Shown here one piece after another: positions 63,756-64,000 of a stretch of DNA of 64,000 nucleotides. The first letter of the stretch is position 1. Every line of letters starts with the position of its first letter. This DNA comes from Micromonospora echinaurantiaca (lineage in GTDB: Bacteria > Actinomycetota > Actinomycetes > Mycobacteriales > Micromonosporaceae): assembly GCF_900090235.1 (NCBI RefSeq), contig NZ_LT607750.1, positions 2,492,501 to 2,556,500 of the forward strand, written 5' to 3'. The position numbers and the translations under genes were made by a program. The notes below the pieces were generated by a model. That model saw only the letters and a program-made list of their open reading frames with translations, searched no databases and was not told the DNA's origin.

Positions 63756-64000
63756 GTGACCGGTGAACCCTGGCGCGACCTGTTCGGCAGCACGACGCCG
63801 CTGGTCGGCGCCCCGATGGCCGGTGGCGCCACCACTGTCGCGCTGGTGCGGGCGGTCACCGCGGCCGGCGGTTTCGGGTTCCTCGCCGCCGGCTACCGCA
63901 CCGCCGAGGCGGTCGCCGCCGACCTGGCCGACCTGCGCGCCACCGGCACGCCGTGCGGGGTGAACCTGTTCGTGCCCGGCCCCCGCGAGATCGACGAGGC
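63756..64000 (+). CDS. Nitronate monooxygenase (2-nitropropane dioxygenase) family, 3' end outside the window
   Basis: Begins at GTG 63756 and runs off the window after about 81 residues. The N-terminus P-L-V-G-A-P-M-A-G-G-A-T-T-V-A-L-V-R-A-V-T-A-A-G-G-F-G-F-L-A-A-G-Y is the diagnostic start of the FMN-dependent NPD/NMO family, with the glycine-rich phosphate site. The G-V-N-L-F-V-P stretch is also typical. These TIM-barrel enzymes oxidise nitronates such as propionate-3-nitronate. Confidence 0.85.
   Translation, partial: MTGEPWRDLFGSTTPLVGAPMAGGATTVALVRAVTAAGGFGFLAAGYRTAEAVAADLADLRATGTPCGVNLFVPGPREIDE

Overview
The window is very GC-rich, uses GTG starts freely and carries actinobacterial hallmarks: RbpA, a stand-alone polyprenol-phosphate mannose synthase beside lnt, a DUF664-type DinB protein and many LuxR-type two-component pairs. 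It looks like the chromosome of an actinomycete, most likely a Micromonospora relative. I saw no rRNA, tRNA or CRISPR array.

Layout. 1-6 kb: end of a methyltransferase gene, lnt and ppm (lipoprotein acylation and mannosyl donor), fxsA, rbpA behind a sigma-R-like promoter, and a POT peptide transporter. 6.1-17 kb (minus strand): a compact nonribosomal peptide locus, C-A-T followed by C-A(Thr)-T-TE-MFS. The second protein carries its own exporter and a thioesterase whose nucleophile is cysteine. A degenerate-NUDIX/APH kinase and a PNPOx-like flavin protein follow on the same strand. 17-25 kb: a coiled-coil protein; an MFS pump divergent from a TetR gene that is followed by a flavin monooxygenase/SDR operon, with matching operator-like repeats before both units; then LysE, GNAT, DUF1992 and DinB-like genes. 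25-31 kb: a two-component system, a YdbS/YdbT pair, an erythromycin-esterase-like gene and a SnoaL-like gene behind strong hairpins.

31-33.7 kb: an NDH-2-like oxidoreductase behind a 17-bp tandem repeat, paired with an ECF41-type sigma factor. 33.7-41 kb is a patchwork that looks horizontally acquired, in parts less GC-rich: broken genes (including a CBM2 tail), an integrase relic lacking its tyrosine, a ComB-like phosphatase, an unrecognised 459-residue protein, an AraC/DHFR-like pair, a methyltransferase, and a 141-bp element with inverted-repeat ends before a DUF1062 gene. 41.7-51 kb: HNH nuclease, an unrecognised Rossmann-like protein, DinB, cupin, a divergent MFS/MarR pair, DUF2087, GNAT, hsp20 under a HAIR-like site, a WYL regulator and an intact tyrosine recombinase ending in 26-bp tandem repeats.

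51-64 kb: an ion-transport operon (ArsB/NhaD, CPA antiporter, RCK-C subunit) preceded by a proline-rich leader ORF and alternative hairpins; a divergent LuxR two-component system; thymidine kinase; a UMF1-type MFS; GDPD; PlsC-like acyltransferase; cydAB behind GTAGTA/TACTAC repeats; and the start of a nitronate monooxygenase gene.

The observations I rate most worth pursuing are the Thr-activating module joined to a Cys-thioesterase and an exporter (a possible beta-lactone or depsipeptide product), and the leader ORF of the ion-transport operon.
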